Assembly: GCF_001299475.1 (NCBI RefSeq)
Contig: NZ_CYUJ01000003.1
Coordinates: 376,409-440,408, forward strand
Direction of reading: 5' to 3'
DNA from: Neofamilia massiliensis
GTDB lineage: Bacteria > Bacillota > Clostridia > Tissierellales > Peptoniphilaceae
Length of the DNA stretch: 64,000 nucleotides
Both the position numbers and the translations under genes were made by a program. The notes under the pieces were generated by a model that searched no databases, was not told the origin of the DNA, and worked only from the letters and a program-made list of their open reading frames with translations. This document shows positions 63,007 to 64,000 of this stretch, one piece after another. Within the stretch, counting starts at the first letter, position 1, and every line of letters starts with the position of its first letter.

Positions 63007-64000
63007 CTAAGCTACTTTTAATTCTGTTTTACAGGCTTTTGACTTCATAACTCTTGCATAGTAGATTCTTAAGAATTTGTTTAAGCCGGCAAATTTGCAA
63101 ACTTTTTTTGCTTTTCCTTCTTTTTCTTTTTTTATCATGTAGTTATATATTTCATTTTCTGGATTTTTTGCACTCATCATACATTTCATTGCTTGGTAGC
63201 CTACTTTTCTTAGTATTGCGTTCCCTCTTTTACTTATTTTTCTTTGGTCTGCTTTAAAGTTTCCTGATTCATATGGGGGTGAATCTATCCCCATGAAGGA
63301 TATTAGACTTTTTTTGTTTTTAAATTTTGATAGATTTCCAAATTCTGCTACTATTTGTACTGCTAATTTGTCTGATATACCTGAGAATTTTTTTGCTTCT
63401 TGATATTCTTCTAAGGGCTCGGATATTTCTATCATTTGTGATAAAATATTATTTAGAATCTGATTTATTTGCTTTATCAGATTTATTCCTTCTCTGATAT
63501 TCGTTTCTATTTTTGAGTTATGGGAAGGTTGGGTTGAGATACTGTCCTCTGCTAATTTGTAAATGGCTTTTGCTTTGTTTACAGTTGGATGGTATCTCTT
63601 TTCTTTTGCCCATGTTTTATATTCTTCTACAAATTCTTCTTCTGTTTTTTCTAATATTAGGTCTTTATGCCACCATTTTTCTAAAAAGTCTAATAGTTTA
63701 TCTTTTGAAAAGTCTCCTGATCCATGGGGGATTAGTTTTTTTATTCCTGGAAATGTTTGATGTACTGTTTGGTCTACGAAGTTCATTTGGTTGATTCTTA
63801 GATCCATGTAATGTTGGTAGTTTCTATTTAATTCTTTTAAGACTCTGTAGTTTTCTTCATCTACTTTGTAGTCTTCTAATTCTTTCCAATACATTATTCC
63901 ATATTCTGCTATTTGCCTTGCGTCTATGTTGTCGTTTTTTGCTTTTCTAAAGTTTAAGGCTCGGCAAAATTGTTTCATTTTTAATGGATTTATTACTGTT
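63007..64000 (-). CDS. IS110-family transposase (5' end beyond the window)
   Basis: At least 331 residues; the reading frame is open to position 64000, so the start lies outside. The visible upstream reads TVINPLKMKQFCRALNFRKA, then KNDNIDARQIAEYG, the fourth-motif part of the DEDD (RuvC-like) domain. The C-terminal Tnp20 domain has GISDKLAVQIVAEFG, LISFMGIDSPPYESGNFK with the conserved serine, and ISKRGNAILRKVGYQAM. IS110 recombinases use a bridge RNA encoded in the element end. The gene looks intact. Confidence 0.93.
   Translation of the reverse strand, partial: TVINPLKMKQFCRALNFRKAKNDNIDARQIAEYGIMYWKELEDYKVDEENYRVLKELNRNYQHYMDLRINQMNFVDQTVHQTFPGIKKLIPHGSGDFSKDKLLDFLEKWWHKDLILEKTEEEFVEEYKTWAKEKRYHPTVNKAKAIYKLAEDSISTQPSHNSKIETNIREGINLIKQINQILNNILSQMIEISEPLEEYQEAKKFSGISDKLAVQIVAEFGNLSKFKNKKSLISFMGIDSPPYESGNFKADQRKISKRGNAILRKVGYQAMKCMMSAKNPENEIYNYMIKKEKEGKAKKVCKFAGLNKFLRIYYARVMKSKACKTELKVA

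Overview
The window looks like a chromosomal segment of a low-GC, Gram-positive anaerobe of the Bacillota. My best guess is a Tissierellia/Peptoniphilaceae-type coccus (Peptoniphilus/Anaerococcus-like). This is inferred from gene content and AT-richness: a sodium-type V-ATPase, a two-subunit Fe-S serine dehydratase, a Na+/amino-acid symporter, corrinoid methyltransferase proteins, ThyX, a cysS-mrnC-thyX-rlmB-rae1 cluster, and an FHA-RodA-PBP operon. No rRNA, tRNA, CRISPR array or prophage is visible. Most genes are ordinary core genes with strong AGGAGG ribosome sites and clear intrinsic terminators.

Layout. 1-1.0 kb: purC then purE (cut by the window edge) on the minus strand, behind a TTGACA promoter and a ykkC-class leader that best matches the PRPP riboswitch. 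1.0-6 kb: udk, a DUF2089 regulator with a membrane partner, and a radical-SAM(B12)/membrane/TPR operon. 6-8.3 kb: a three-gene corrinoid methyltransfer operon (reactivation-domain protein, corrinoid protein, UroD-fold methyltransferase) with a possibly leaderless start. 8.4-16.9 kb: nine-gene V-type ATPase operon (ntpHIKECFABD order) whose K subunit carries the Na+ ligand set, preceded by a MocR-type regulator. 18.5-30 kb: parvulin, cold-shock protein, acyl-ACP thioesterase, sdaAB, an SLH surface protein, a CopZ-like protein, the RNA/thymidylate/cysS cluster, xpt and a Na+/alanine symporter. 31.1-32.6 kb: an ISL3-family insertion sequence with a perfect 8-bp target duplication and a frameshifted transposase, lodged between pepF and its own terminator. 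34.4-35.1 kb: the only long gene-poor stretch; it holds a consensus promoter, a 35-codon ORF and a terminator. 35-41 kb: envelope-associated small proteins, a radical SAM protein, a one-cysteine peroxiredoxin, a RelA/SpoT-fold protein with an eroded acceptor motif, and an Rrf2 regulator. 41.5-50 kb: ribosomal protein L25, a P-type cation ATPase behind a yybP-ykoY (Mn2+) riboswitch, ppx-ppk, asnA and tdk. 50-61 kb: an overlapping hydantoinase-like/HDAC-like pair, an FAD oxidoreductase, a MATE pump, NAD kinase, an AbrB/RelE-type toxin-antitoxin module with a clear operator, and the FHA-RodA-PBP operon. 61-64 kb: recX, a GIY-YIG protein, then a mobile cluster with an IS200-type transposase flanked by strong hairpins and an IS110-family transposase running off the right edge.

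How it fits together. The physiology suggested is peptide/amino-acid fermentation with a sodium economy: PepF makes amino acids, SdaAB deaminates serine to pyruvate, the AGCS symporter uses Na+, and the V-ATPase handles Na+. Two metabolite/metal riboswitches (PRPP for purines, Mn2+ for the P-type ATPase) are the best-supported regulatory elements. The items most worth follow-up are the hydantoinase/HDAC pair with its zinc-ribbon tail, the corrinoid trio without a substrate-specific methyltransferase, the degenerate alarmone-synthetase homologue, the ISL3 insertion that displaced a terminator, and the structured DNA around the IS200 and IS110 genes.
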